A stretch of DNA of 35,159 bases, from assembly GCA_031365375.1 (NCBI GenBank), contig JANLXZ010000181.1:1-35159 (forward strand), in the 5' to 3' direction. Below, piece after piece: positions 25,950 through 34,498 of the stretch (positions are counted from its first letter, which is position 1; each line of letters begins with the position of its first letter). The notes beneath the pieces are model-generated. The model was not told where the DNA came from and ran no database searches. It saw only the letters and a program-made list of their open reading frames with translations. Source of the stretch: JAKFWF01 sp031365375. Lineage in GTDB: Bacteria; Pseudomonadota; Alphaproteobacteria; Rhizobiales; Hyphomicrobiaceae. Made by a program: the position numbers and the translations under genes.

Positions 25950-26024
25950 GGGCGGTTAGCTCAGCGGTAGAGCACACCCTTCACACGGGTGGGGTCATAG
26001 GTTCAATCCCTATACCGCCCACCA
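25950..26024 (+). tRNA. tRNA-Val (anticodon CAC)
   Basis: The full cloverleaf can be drawn by hand. The acceptor stem GGGCGGT (25950-25956) pairs with ACCGCCC (26014-26020). The D-arm is GCTC-AGCGGTA-GAGC. The anticodon stem CACCC/GGGTG has the loop TTCACAC (25980-25986), giving anticodon CAC for the valine codon GTG. The T-arm ATAGG/CCTAT has the loop TTCAATC. Discriminator A and an encoded CCA (26022-26024) follow. No integrase or attachment-site repeat is seen beside it. Confidence 0.97.
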
Positions 26025-26093
26025 TTTCCCCGAATAAGTCCAAGGTGGCGTCAGCTTCGTACAGACCAATCTGACCCTGCCCGCCATAGACTA

Positions 26094-26774
26094 TCAATTT
26101 GCGACGAAGCAATAGAACAATCCGTTCCCGCCAGTTTTTTTGAGTGCGTCCGGGCTGCAGCCGGCACTGCCGTGCGAGGAGTTCCATGACGTCATATGGC
26201 GACTGACTTTGAGGCCGACACGGTCGTGATGGCCAACGATAGCGGAGCCTTCGCCATTCTTAGTCCAATTGCCACACGTGGTGTCGCCGCCTGCCGTCGA
26301 GTACATTCCATTCGGATCGGAGCCTGTTAGGATGTCGTGCATATTCACCGCATCACCGCGGCCCGTGACGGGCTCAGCTTTTTCCGTGAGGATCGTTGTT
26401 TTCGTTAAATTGTTCTTGTCGGAATGGAGTTCGTCGACCGTTGCGGCGACGACCTCACCCTTGACGTTTTTCCACGGCCCCTTGCCGATCCGTTCCCGCG
26501 CATTGACACCAGCGTCACCACCAGGGGCTGTCGTACTGAGGTAGGCTTTCCAAGCCGTCGCCGTCGACCCGGCAGCCTTGGCAAGGGATGCGCAATGGGC
26601 GTCCGCGCCTTCAAGCCCACTGAGGTTGGCGCCATCTCCCTTACCAGTCGACGTCACGAAAAATGTCATCTCTGCAGCAGATTGTGCGTGTGCAGTGAGT
26701 GTCACGCTCAAGAATGCCAAAGCAGCGCATGAGACAAAACGAACAGAATTCAAACGATGTGTTTCCAGGCGCAT
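26094..26774 (-). CDS. Secreted lectin/endostatin-like domain protein
   Basis: This is a 226-aa exported protein. The signal peptide runs MRLETHRLNSVRFVSCAALA and on to a cleavage site near AHAQS. The mature part has MTFFVTSTGKGDGANLSGLE and GADAHCASLAKAAGSTATAW, then KAYLSTTAPGGDAGVNARER, typical of an uncharacterised proteobacterial family often labelled lectin or DUF1554/endostatin-like because of its C-type-lectin-like fold. Four mature cysteines (in DAHC, TTCGNW, SAGCS and FYCFVAN) could form two disulfides. ATG 26774 is chosen over 26780 because GGAGG is 6 nt upstream of it but abuts the other. It is unlinked by direction to the tRNA and the AcnX genes. The ligand is unknown. Confidence 0.8.
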   Translation of the reverse strand: MRLETHRLNSVRFVSCAALAFLSVTLTAHAQSAAEMTFFVTSTGKGDGANLSGLEGADAHCASLAKAAGSTATAWKAYLSTTAPGGDAGVNARERIGKGPWKNVKGEVVAATVDELHSDKNNLTKTTILTEKAEPVTGRGDAVNMHDILTGSDPNGMYSTAGGDTTCGNWTKNGEGSAIVGHHDRVGLKVSRHMTSWNSSHGSAGCSPDALKKTGGNGLFYCFVAN

Positions 26775-27137
26775 GGGCATCCTCCGTTTGCATTATTATT
26801 CCGGCGCTGTCGACGCCGTGTCCAATTAGGCCGTCAGTCCAGCCGCTGTGACTTTCTGTAAGCGTATCGAGCGAGCCGCCGTCGTGCAAGCACGTTACGC
26901 CTGCAGCTACGGGCAATGTCGGCCCGAAAGACTCGTCGCTTGCTGGCATTCAAAGTTGGGAGATAAGCTGACGGCCTAAAGGGTCGACGCCGGCATCGGG
27001 ACGCAGACAGCGGGCTGAACGATGCCACCTTAGCTTCAATTGCCCTGCGCTTAGCCCGCCAAAGGCTGCGCACAAACTACTAGATCGGCTAATACCACCG
27101 GTTAGGGCTTGTGACATCGCGACCAAGAGGAGCTGCA
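26775..27137. other. Divergent intergenic region between lectin-like gene and AcnX, no gene seen
   Basis: These 363 bp should hold the promoters for the minus-strand secreted protein and the plus-strand AcnX operon. Short Arg-rich minus-strand frames are present but match nothing I know. I see no clear operator, terminator or RNA gene. The last bases AAGAGGAG are the AcnX ribosome-binding site. Confidence 0.4.
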
Positions 27138-28385
27138 ATGAAGTTGACCGATGAGGAAAGCGCGATGTTGGCCGGCGAGCAAGGGCCCGCGCACCAGTGG
27201 GCAATCCAGCACCAAGTTGCGGTCGGCGATTTTTTTGATGCGGCCGACTTCGTACCCGTCGCCCAGGCGCACATCATGGCCGACACCGAAAGTCTTGGAT
27301 TATCGGGCGTCAAATGGCTCGAGGGTCTGACAGCGCAGCCCGCTCGCGAGCGCCGTCTGCGGGTTCCCACGATCACCGATCCGCGCGGACTGGACATGGC
27401 CTCGTACAAACGACTCAAGCAAACCGACGGCATGGCCGATCTGGAAGCACGAGCGAGCGCTGCCTTCGAAGCGCTCGGCGTGTTGATGACCAACACCTGT
27501 ATAAACTATCAAACCGTGTTGCCGCCCACGCGAGGCGAGCACCTGGCCATGGGCGACACCGGCGTCGTGATCTATTCGAACAGCGTACAGGGCGCGCGCA
27601 GCAACTTCGAGGGTGGACCCTCGGCGCTGGCGGCCGGCCTCACGGGACGCACGCCCCGCTACGGCTTCCATCTCGATGCGCATCGCATCGGCACCCGCCA
27701 TTTTCGTGTTGATCATCAACCGCGAGATCTCGCGGATTGGGGCGCTCTCGGCGGCATCGTTGGCCAAGCGACGAACAGCTACTGGGAGGTGCCTGTGGTC
27801 TCGGGCATCGAGCGGGCGATCAATTCCGATGAACTCAAGCACTTTGGCGCTGCACTTGCGAGCTTCGGGTCGGTCGCCATGTTCCACATGCCGGGCGTGA
27901 CACCCGAAGCTCATACGCTCGCCGCAGCATTCGGCAGCGCGATTGCACCCGCCGCCGACCGAGTCGTAAAAAGCGACTTCGACGCCTTCTTTGGCAAATA
28001 CGCGGCACCTGGCGACAAAGTCGATGTGGTCGTGTTTGCGGCACCGCAACTTTCCATCATCGAATTGCAGCAGCTCGCTGGCCTCCTCGACGGTCGAAAA
28101 GTTGCGGATGGCACCACTCTTATTGCCGCTACTTCGCCCGAGAACAAATTTGCCGCCGATCGCATGGGGCTGACCGCGCGCATCGAAGCGGCCAACGGAG
28201 TGGTTGCGGCCGGCATTTGCTTCTACCAAAGTTACGCGCGCGAAATGGCCGAGGCGAACGGTTGGCAGCGGCTGCTGACCAATTCAGCCAAGCTCGTCAA
28301 CATCATTGCGGGTTATGGCTATCAGCCGAGCCTCGCCAGCATGGAAGCATGCGTCGACAGTGCGGTCGCAGGAAGGATCGTATAA
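27138..28385 (+). CDS. Aconitase X (AcnX) catalytic domain, large subunit (DUF521)
   Basis: This 415-aa protein is the large subunit of a two-chain aconitase X. Known AcnX enzymes are dehydratases: archaeal type I acts on mevalonate 5-phosphate and bacterial type II on cis-3-hydroxy-L-proline. It begins MKLTDEESAMLAGEQGPAHQ, with the conserved LT-x-EE-x-x-ML-x-GE-x-G start. The product has exactly three cysteines (121, 361 and 405), at positions expected for the Fe-S cluster ligands; TNSAKLVNIIAGYG followed by CVDSAVAGR forms the C-terminal signature. ATG 27138 follows AAGAGGAG. It overlaps the small-subunit gene by one base (TAATG). The substrate is not predictable with confidence; the neighbours argue against simple hydroxyproline use, since no proline-type genes are present. 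Confidence 0.92.
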   Translation: MKLTDEESAMLAGEQGPAHQWAIQHQVAVGDFFDAADFVPVAQAHIMADTESLGLSGVKWLEGLTAQPARERRLRVPTITDPRGLDMASYKRLKQTDGMADLEARASAAFEALGVLMTNTCINYQTVLPPTRGEHLAMGDTGVVIYSNSVQGARSNFEGGPSALAAGLTGRTPRYGFHLDAHRIGTRHFRVDHQPRDLADWGALGGIVGQATNSYWEVPVVSGIERAINSDELKHFGAALASFGSVAMFHMPGVTPEAHTLAAAFGSAIAPAADRVVKSDFDAFFGKYAAPGDKVDVVVFAAPQLSIIELQQLAGLLDGRKVADGTTLIAATSPENKFAADRMGLTARIEAANGVVAAGICFYQSYAREMAEANGWQRLLTNSAKLVNIIAGYGYQPSLASMEACVDSAVAGRIV

Positions 28386-28804
28386 TGCCAATCATCCTCA
28401 AATGCCACAAGGGCATCGGTCCGGCAGTGACCGGGATGGCACTGGTCGCCGAAGACAACTTCTCCGCGCGTTATGATCTCGACAGGATCAAGGGCGTCTT
28501 TTCGCGGCCGGCCCACAAGCTCGCCGGCAAGAGTTACGTCGACCGGATCCTTGTCCTCGTCACAGCCAAGGGCGGCGTTGCTTCGGCCTGGATGTTGCGC
28601 GAGATGGCCGAGCGCGGCATGGCGCCGAAGGCGATCATCTTCGAGCGCACCAATACGATCCTTGCTCAGGGCGCGGCGTTCGCTGGAATGGCGCTCGTCG
28701 ATCGGTTCGAAGATGGCTGCCCTATCGAGTTGATCCGCAACGGCGACGAATTGTTGATTGAGCCCGACAGGGGGCAAGTGACGATCCTCAATCGCGACGC
28801 ATAA
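28385..28804 (+). CDS. Aconitase X swivel domain, small subunit (DUF126)
   Basis: This 139-aa small subunit completes the AcnX active site as the swivelling domain. It has the family layout: ALVAEDNFSARYDLDRIKGV, then RPAHKLAGKSYVDRILVL, a glycine/serine loop, and PKAIIFERTNTILAQGAAFA. The loop reads TAKGGVASAW (residues 60-69), where hydroxyproline-type enzymes usually have a GRGSxSGS-like sequence with the catalytic serine; S67 may take that role. The start codon overlaps the large-subunit stop, giving stoichiometric coupling. The gene ends 6 bp before the convergent DUF3604 stop. The pairing is certain; the reaction is unknown. Confidence 0.9.
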   Translation: MPIILKCHKGIGPAVTGMALVAEDNFSARYDLDRIKGVFSRPAHKLAGKSYVDRILVLVTAKGGVASAWMLREMAERGMAPKAIIFERTNTILAQGAAFAGMALVDRFEDGCPIELIRNGDELLIEPDRGQVTILNRDA

Positions 28805-28810
28805 GACCGA

Positions 28811-31069
28811 TCACTTGGCAAACATATAGACTGGGCTGGTCCACATTCGATGCCCATCCTCCTGCTGCACCCGAATGAAGAGGCGCGTGTCGCCGGTGTC
28901 CCGAATCTTGATGCGCCGTCGCAAGGTGATGCGGCGCGTGGTCATGATCTCGGGCAGGCACTGCAGTTTCACCGCGCGTTCTAGCCCGCCGGCCGCAAAT
29001 ATTTGCGGCTCGACCGCGAGGTCGCCGATTGCGACCGAACCGGCCACATGACGCGTGGTGAACGACAACTGTCCGGAGGCAGGCTCGGTAAGATATAGAT
29101 CGATGCCACCATAATTCCCGGTGGTGACGGCGGCCCAATCTAGGTTATTCGCCTGCTGCCGTTGGATGCCACGGTCTAAGTTCCAATTGTTGATCACGCT
29201 TGCCCGCTCGATGCGGTTGCCGGTAACTTCGAGCGACCCGTCCCAATTCGTCGTGCGCGCGCGGCCGCGATATTCCGCGCCCTCATAGACGATCCGCACG
29301 CGGCGACCGAGATCACAAATGGTGTAGGGCCGTATCGTTTCAAGGAGATCCAGTCCGTCGAATATATCGATGCATTCGATCGGTGCCGAGCCTTCGACGG
29401 CGACGACGAGTTCGACTTCGCTATCCTGAACGCGAGCGATGTCACCCATCAACAACTTTTGCGACTGCTCGCTTGGTGCCGGACCGAGGCTCGGATCGCG
29501 CAGGAAGACCTCCGCCGCGGATGTGGTCTCGATTGCAAGGTCGATGAAGGCACGATTGCCGGTCGTAGCGTAGTGGCGGCGCCGTCGCATGGATTCGAAG
29601 ATCGCATCGCGATCGAGCCGTTGCGCCAAAAAGCACGTCAGTCCGCCGTAACTACCGAAGAACGACGCTCCCGGATAGCACGCCCCTGGACGCCCCTTGT
29701 GGCCGTCCGAGTTGGCGACGATGCCGACCCGATAGCCCATCTCGAGGGCATCGCGGACGATCCATTCAAACGTGCCCCAAGCCGAGTGCACCTCGACCGC
29801 CGTTTCGACCGAGCCATCATGGGCGAATTTGATGTCTGCGTAACGTCCACCGACGTGAGACACGACTACACAGTCTTTTCCTGCAAGCTTCTCGAACAGC
29901 TCTCGCGCCGTGTGCGCGTCCGAAGGTTCGTCGACGATATCCACGGCGTCCGCGATTTGAGCGTGTGAGGACCGGTGGATCGCTTCGCCTTCGTGGCGGT
30001 AGTGCACGTTGCGGTCGCCGCCGAGCGCCGTGTTTGCCGACCACTCGTAACCCGGAATGCAGACGAACTGGCCGGGCGCGTCGAACTTGGCCGTCAACGC
30101 GTTTAGGTCGCGCCAGAAGGCGCCGGTGATCTGGAAATCGTTGCCCTGATGTCCCATCACATCGAGATGGGCTAGATCACGGCCGAAGGCGAAGTAGTCA
30201 CGGGCATCATTGGTGCCTAGTGTCTCGTTGGACTGGCCGTGCGTATCGCCCCAGAAGTGCAGCAGCTCGGTAGATGCTGGCAGCACGCGCAGCGGATTTG
30301 TCCGGCACAGTTCGCGTCCATTTTCATCGCGAACGACAATGTCTATCGGTCCATCCTCGGTCAGTCTGAGGTTCTCAATCACCGCGCCAAATGCGCCGGT
30401 CGTGAGCGCAACGGTTTCCGGTAGCCCCGCGACTGGACGGGTCGATGCCAGGCGCACCACCCGGTCGACGAGATCAGATGGATTGCCCCATTTGTCATCA
30501 ATCTTGAGTGCCAAGCGGAACGGCGCACCGACGTGCACGGCAGTCGGCAAGATCGCGAACCAGCGCACGCCAGGTCCGGGAACGATCGCGATCTTCGGAC
30601 TGTTCGGAAGCGCAACATAGTCGTAGGTGGCGATCGGATCGGCGAGCACGCGAAACTCGAACTCCCGCTCGCAATAGGTCTGCACGCGAACGCCGGGTGA
30701 TCCCCCGCTTCGATCACCGAACCGAATGGTGATCGTGTCGCCAGGCGCCAGGAACTCTTTCACAACACCGATGTAGAGGGAGCGGCTCCACGGCCGGATA
30801 TTGCGCTTGAATTCCCATTTAAGATCCAGCGTCGCGCCGTTGGAGGCTTCAGCCGTCGTATATCCAGGCAATTGCGGATCATTGAATTGCACTGGTCCAA
30901 AGTCCGTGGCGAAGCGAAATCCGATTTTGATCGAGCCTGTGTCATCGACGCCGAAGCGGCCAGCGGTGTAGACCATCGTGAAGCTCTGCCACGAGCCCGC
31001 CTCGACGCGGCCGCAGGGGTCCAATGTCGCGTGCCCCATGAGATCGGGCCGATAGTCGGAATAGGGCAC
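28811..31069 (-). CDS. DUF3604 (PHP-like) domain protein, 752 aa
   Basis: This is a large cytoplasmic protein without signal peptide. Residues 1-265 are beta-rich and Ig/CalX-like in character. The central part (about 270-500) is PHP-like: HFWGDTHGQSNE (272-282), VMGHQGND (304-311), PGYEWS (339-344), NVHYRHEG (354-361), VVSHVGGRYAD (402-412) and ANSDGHKGRPG (452-462). These supply the His/Asp/Glu residues for a multi-metal hydrolase site. The last 250 residues are again beta-rich. GTG 31069 is chosen because GAGG lies 6 nt upstream. It is the last gene of the minus-strand operon with fumarase-like and Sdh-like genes. DUF3604 proteins have no established reaction that I know. Confidence 0.82.
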   Translation of the reverse strand: MPYSDYRPDLMGHATLDPCGRVEAGSWQSFTMVYTAGRFGVDDTGSIKIGFRFATDFGPVQFNDPQLPGYTTAEASNGATLDLKWEFKRNIRPWSRSLYIGVVKEFLAPGDTITIRFGDRSGGSPGVRVQTYCEREFEFRVLADPIATYDYVALPNSPKIAIVPGPGVRWFAILPTAVHVGAPFRLALKIDDKWGNPSDLVDRVVRLASTRPVAGLPETVALTTGAFGAVIENLRLTEDGPIDIVVRDENGRELCRTNPLRVLPASTELLHFWGDTHGQSNETLGTNDARDYFAFGRDLAHLDVMGHQGNDFQITGAFWRDLNALTAKFDAPGQFVCIPGYEWSANTALGGDRNVHYRHEGEAIHRSSHAQIADAVDIVDEPSDAHTARELFEKLAGKDCVVVSHVGGRYADIKFAHDGSVETAVEVHSAWGTFEWIVRDALEMGYRVGIVANSDGHKGRPGACYPGASFFGSYGGLTCFLAQRLDRDAIFESMRRRRHYATTGNRAFIDLAIETTSAAEVFLRDPSLGPAPSEQSQKLLMGDIARVQDSEVELVVAVEGSAPIECIDIFDGLDLLETIRPYTICDLGRRVRIVYEGAEYRGRARTTNWDGSLEVTGNRIERASVINNWNLDRGIQRQQANNLDWAAVTTGNYGGIDLYLTEPASGQLSFTTRHVAGSVAIGDLAVEPQIFAAGGLERAVKLQCLPEIMTTRRITLRRRIKIRDTGDTRLFIRVQQEDGHRMWTSPVYMFAK

Positions 31070-31103
31070 TCAGTACCTCACGCGCGGTTCGGAGAGCGGA
31101 GCG

Positions 31104-31775
31104 TCAGATCAACTCGTCCGTCTTGTCGTCGGTCTCGCCAAAGCGTTTCAGCGTCGCGGGCCGCGTGCCCGCGTAAAGCTTTTCGATGCCGGGCGCTATT
31201 TTGGCATTTTCACGCTCGAACAGGCTGTTGCCGGCAAGATCGCTTTCGACCAGGAAGGGGCCGAATTTCTCGACATCAAGCACCCAGACCGCTTGCGCCA
31301 ACCCCAGTTCCTTCATCCAGTGCACGTTGGCGACGTGCCGAATGCCACGTCCGAGAAGCGCGCCGGTGCCGTAACCAACGGTTGTCAGATAGATGGCATT
31401 ATTGGGCACGAACGATTGGCGATAACTCTCACTCGTCATACCGCCTTTGCCGATGATGATGTTGCAGCCTGACAGTTTGAACCAACCGTCAAGCCACTTG
31501 GCAAAACGGAATGATGCGGTCGCCGTCACCGCCCCGACGTTGTAGCGGCCGTCCGGCTCGATCACAGCTGCCGGCGAACAATGGAAATTGACGAGGCCCA
31601 ACTCCTCGCGCGAGGCCGGCATACCAACACCGTCCTCGATGGCTCGTTTGTAGACGCCTTCTCGCGCGGTAAAGACGCGGCCCGTCAAATATACGACGGT
31701 GCCGATTTCAAGCGATCGAAGATCTTCGGTGCTGGCCGGCAATTGCAAATGAACCGTCTTGATCGCTGAGGACAC
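31104..31775 (-). CDS. Class I fumarase / L(+)-tartrate dehydratase beta-subunit family protein
   Basis: This 223-aa subunit corresponds to the C-terminal (Fumerase_C) half of class I fumarases and to TtdB. The hallmark VVYLTGRVFTAREGVYKR is at about residues 27-45, and IIIGKGGM at 106-113. It pairs with the alpha subunit encoded 6 bp upstream to form an Fe-S hydro-lyase that adds or removes water on dicarboxylates. The segment that usually reads GPTTSxRM, which positions the substrate carboxylate, is here GAVTATASFRF (81-91), so the substrate may differ from fumarate or tartrate. GTG 31775 follows GGAG by 9 nt. It is part of the Sdh-like/DUF3604 operon. Mesaconate or another substituted fumarate is a reasonable guess only. 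Confidence 0.87.
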   Translation of the reverse strand: MSSAIKTVHLQLPASTEDLRSLEIGTVVYLTGRVFTAREGVYKRAIEDGVGMPASREELGLVNFHCSPAAVIEPDGRYNVGAVTATASFRFAKWLDGWFKLSGCNIIIGKGGMTSESYRQSFVPNNAIYLTTVGYGTGALLGRGIRHVANVHWMKELGLAQAVWVLDVEKFGPFLVESDLAGNSLFERENAKIAPGIEKLYAGTRPATLKRFGETDDKTDELI

Positions 31776-31781
31776 GTGGTG

Positions 31782-32744
31782 TTACTCCGCTGCGGCGACG
31801 TTGGCAGGCTCGGCCCATTCGACCGTCGAACGGCGGGAGTAATCGGTAAACCACATCGGATCGGTCCGATACAGTACCCGGCCATCCGCATGAACGCGCG
31901 CCGTCGCACGCCTGGATGACAGACAGAACATGTGCACGCTCATTGGCATGCCCCCGGTGTGGCAATAGCCGACCTCGATTTGGCAATCGACCACCATCGA
32001 TGATCCCATGAAGCCCATCGCACCCATGCCGATCGAGTTACCGAGCAACTTGAGTTCAGCTTCAAGGTCGGCGACTTTCGGATCGGGATTGCGCGAACCG
32101 ACAGCGCGCAAACATGACGCCTGTTTGCCCAACACCATGCAGGTATCCTTGGAGCCACCTAACCCCACACCGACGATGGCCGGTTGACAGGCAAGACCTC
32201 GCTTGCCGAAGGAAATCAGCGTATCGAGGTAGAACCGTTTGATGCCCTCGATGCCATCGCCGGGAAACAGCATGCGATAGTCGGAGCCGAACAGACCGCC
32301 CTTGTGGACGGTCGTCAAATCAACCCAATCGGCGTCGGGATGGAACGCGTATTCGATCTCGGGCGCGTTGATACCGACGTTGTTATTGTGATCGGTGCGC
32401 CAGAGCGGATGCACGCGATTGGGGCGCAACGGCACGGTGATCGTGGCCTTGGCGGTGGCGCGCCGCAATGTCGCCTCGAGTCCGATGGGACCCGCCTCAA
32501 TGCGCGCTTCATTGCCGATCTTGACGTACCAACGCGGCACGCCGGTATCGCCACACATGGCGCGACGGTCTTCCTTAGCGGCATCGTAGTTTTCCAGCAT
32601 CGCCTGAATGACGAATGCCGAAAGCTCACCGGTCTCGGTATTGGCGCAGCGGCGCAAGCCACCAAGATAATCGTCGGGGATCTCAATGGCAGCCTTCGCC
32701 ATTAGCGCTTCGGCGGTCGATTGCAGGACGGACTGTTTGATCAT
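31782..32744 (-). CDS. Class I fumarase / L(+)-tartrate dehydratase alpha-subunit family protein
   Basis: This 320-aa [4Fe-4S] subunit is the Fumerase (TtdA-like) half. The three expected cluster cysteines can be assigned: C64 in AMCGDTGVPRW (usually CQDTG), C186 in GLACQPAIVGVGLGGSKD, and C261 in VGYCHTGGMPMSV. HPLWRTDHNNNVGINAPEIE matches the region that normally carries the N-T-x-PA motif. The altered CGDTG and CHTGG motifs set it apart from housekeeping fumarase. ATG 32744 has AGAAGGT about 10 nt upstream. It lies 14 bp after the SdhA-like gene, so the reaction it catalyses probably follows dehydrogenation of a succinate-like acid. Fumarate itself remains possible. Confidence 0.88.
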   Translation of the reverse strand: MIKQSVLQSTAEALMAKAAIEIPDDYLGGLRRCANTETGELSAFVIQAMLENYDAAKEDRRAMCGDTGVPRWYVKIGNEARIEAGPIGLEATLRRATAKATITVPLRPNRVHPLWRTDHNNNVGINAPEIEYAFHPDADWVDLTTVHKGGLFGSDYRMLFPGDGIEGIKRFYLDTLISFGKRGLACQPAIVGVGLGGSKDTCMVLGKQASCLRAVGSRNPDPKVADLEAELKLLGNSIGMGAMGFMGSSMVVDCQIEVGYCHTGGMPMSVHMFCLSSRRATARVHADGRVLYRTDPMWFTDYSRRSTVEWAEPANVAAAE

Positions 32745-32758
32745 GCTTGCGTGACCTT

Positions 32759-34489
32759 CTACTCGGCTGCGTCCTTGGCGGTGAGCAATGTCTCACCAGG
32801 TTTTATCATACTGAAAACGACGGGAGCATCGGTGACCTCGAGACGATGCTCTTTGACTTGAACCAGCGTGTATCGCGATGCAGCCAAGTCGCCAGCGTCG
32901 GGAAAATCCTCGCGGAAATGCGCTCCACGTGAGTTTTCGCGCTTCAACGCGGCATGCGCGATCACGCGCGATATCTCGATTTGCGAGCGCAAATTCAACC
33001 AATCGTGCCACGTGAGATTGAATGCGCGGTCGGAATCGGCGACGCCGGTCGCAAGCAGTTCCTCTTCGAGTGCGTCGAGCCCGGTCACGGCTTGATGCAT
33101 CAGTGGCTCGTCACGAATAATTCCAACCTTGTCCCACATCAGATCGAGCAGTCGATCGCGCAGCTGGTATAACTTGCCGCCAGATTTGCCGAACGGATGC
33201 TCGGCTCTGGCGATCTCAGCCTCGATCATCTCAGCGAGCGGCGGCCGCAGTCCGAGCCCCTTGGCAATATCGCGCGCCATAACCTCGCCGGCAATGCCGC
33301 CGAACACCGTCGAATTGGCGACGCCGTTGCCGCCTAAACGGTTGGCGCCGTGGACACCACCTGCGTCCTCGCCGGCAACGTACAGCCCTTCGATGCCGGT
33401 CGAGGTATCCACGCTGCAAACCACGCCACCCATCATGTAATGTGCGGTTGGTACGACTTCGACGAGCCCACCCGCGAGATCGAAGCCGCAATCGTCGCAG
33501 CGCTCGACCATTCCCTTGAACTGGCGGCGCACTTTGTCCGGGCCCAGATGTCCCATCGAGATGTAGATGCCGCCGTTCGGCGTGGTGCGGCCCGCCATCA
33601 TCTCCCGGTACATCGACTGAGAAACCAGATCGCGCGTCGCCCGCTCGCCGCGCTCATGATAGTTGAACATGAAGCGCTCGTTTGCGCCATTCAGCAGATA
33701 GCCGCCGGCACCGCGCAAGCCTTCCTCGATGATCGTCCCGGTCATCCGCGTGCCGGGGCCCGCGAGTACGCCCGTCGGGTGGAATTGCACCATTTCCATG
33801 TCCCGCAACGGCATGCCATACCGCAGGGCCATGGCTAGGCCGTCCATGCTCTTGTCGCCGGATGGCGTGTGATACTTGTACATCGTCGGCCCGCCGCCAG
33901 TCGCCAGCAGCACAGCCTTCGCTCGCACAACCTTGAACGCGCCGGTTCGAATATCGATCAGCAGCACACCGGCGATCGCCTGCGAGCCTTCCGCCGGCAG
34001 CAGCGCGATCGCGCGATGCTCTTCCAGACGGTTGATCGGGCGCGCCCAGATCTGCTCCATTAGCCGGTTCATGATTTCGATGCCGGTCAGATCGCCCTTG
34101 TGAACGGTGCGATCGAAGGTCTGACCGGCGAACGCCTTGCCGTGCAACGTACCATCCGGGTTGCGATCAAAGAAGCAGCCGAGCTCATTTTCGAGTTCAC
34201 GCACGCGTTCGATGGCCTTGGTGACGAGCGTCCAGGCGAGTTCTTGGTTGGGTAGCCACTTGCCACCCTCGATTGTATCCATGAAGTGGCGTTCGACACT
34301 ATCGCCGGCATTGACGGCGACGTTATAGCCTCCCTGAACCATGCGGGTGCAGCCAGACTTGCCGAGCAGCCCTTTGGTCGCGACAGTAATGCGCAGATCC
34401 GGGTTGGCTTGAAAGGCGTGCAGCGCCGCGAACAGCCCCGCACCGCCAGAACCGAGGATCAAGATATCAGTGTCAGCTGTGTCATACAT
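32759..34489 (-). CDS. SdhA-like FAD-dependent dehydrogenase / fumarate reductase flavoprotein subunit
   Basis: This 576-aa flavoprotein belongs to the succinate dehydrogenase / fumarate reductase / aspartate oxidase family. The FAD dinucleotide motif is ILILGSGGAGLFAALHA (about residues 9-25). Dicarboxylate-binding residues are kept: H237 in MVQFHPTG, R286 in ATRDLVSQSM, H350 in AHYMMGGV and R384 in HGANRLGGNG. The position of the covalent-flavin histidine in SdhA is a cysteine here (C47 in KSGCTRMVQGG), so FAD is probably not histidyl-linked. An extra CDDC pair lies at 331-334. It starts 9 bp after a SdhC-like gene. It probably oxidises a succinate-type acid and passes electrons to quinone through the anchor subunits; the iron-sulfur subunit is not in the window. 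Confidence 0.88.
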   Translation of the reverse strand: MYDTADTDILILGSGGAGLFAALHAFQANPDLRITVATKGLLGKSGCTRMVQGGYNVAVNAGDSVERHFMDTIEGGKWLPNQELAWTLVTKAIERVRELENELGCFFDRNPDGTLHGKAFAGQTFDRTVHKGDLTGIEIMNRLMEQIWARPINRLEEHRAIALLPAEGSQAIAGVLLIDIRTGAFKVVRAKAVLLATGGGPTMYKYHTPSGDKSMDGLAMALRYGMPLRDMEMVQFHPTGVLAGPGTRMTGTIIEEGLRGAGGYLLNGANERFMFNYHERGERATRDLVSQSMYREMMAGRTTPNGGIYISMGHLGPDKVRRQFKGMVERCDDCGFDLAGGLVEVVPTAHYMMGGVVCSVDTSTGIEGLYVAGEDAGGVHGANRLGGNGVANSTVFGGIAGEVMARDIAKGLGLRPPLAEMIEAEIARAEHPFGKSGGKLYQLRDRLLDLMWDKVGIIRDEPLMHQAVTGLDALEEELLATGVADSDRAFNLTWHDWLNLRSQIEISRVIAHAALKRENSRGAHFREDFPDAGDLAASRYTLVQVKEHRLEVTDAPVVFSMIKPGETLLTAKDAAE

Positions 34490-34498
34490 CTGATGATC

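Noticed and set aside
25950..26780. tRNA-Val as a possible integration site for an island containing the AcnX locus
   Set aside because: No integrase, no duplicated tRNA 3' end and no clear composition break are visible within the window; the tRNA has its own promoter and encoded CCA.
26834..27073. Arg-rich minus-strand frame of 79 codons upstream of AcnX
   Set aside because: The composition is typical of chance frames in GC-rich DNA; no domain, signal or conserved pattern is recognisable.
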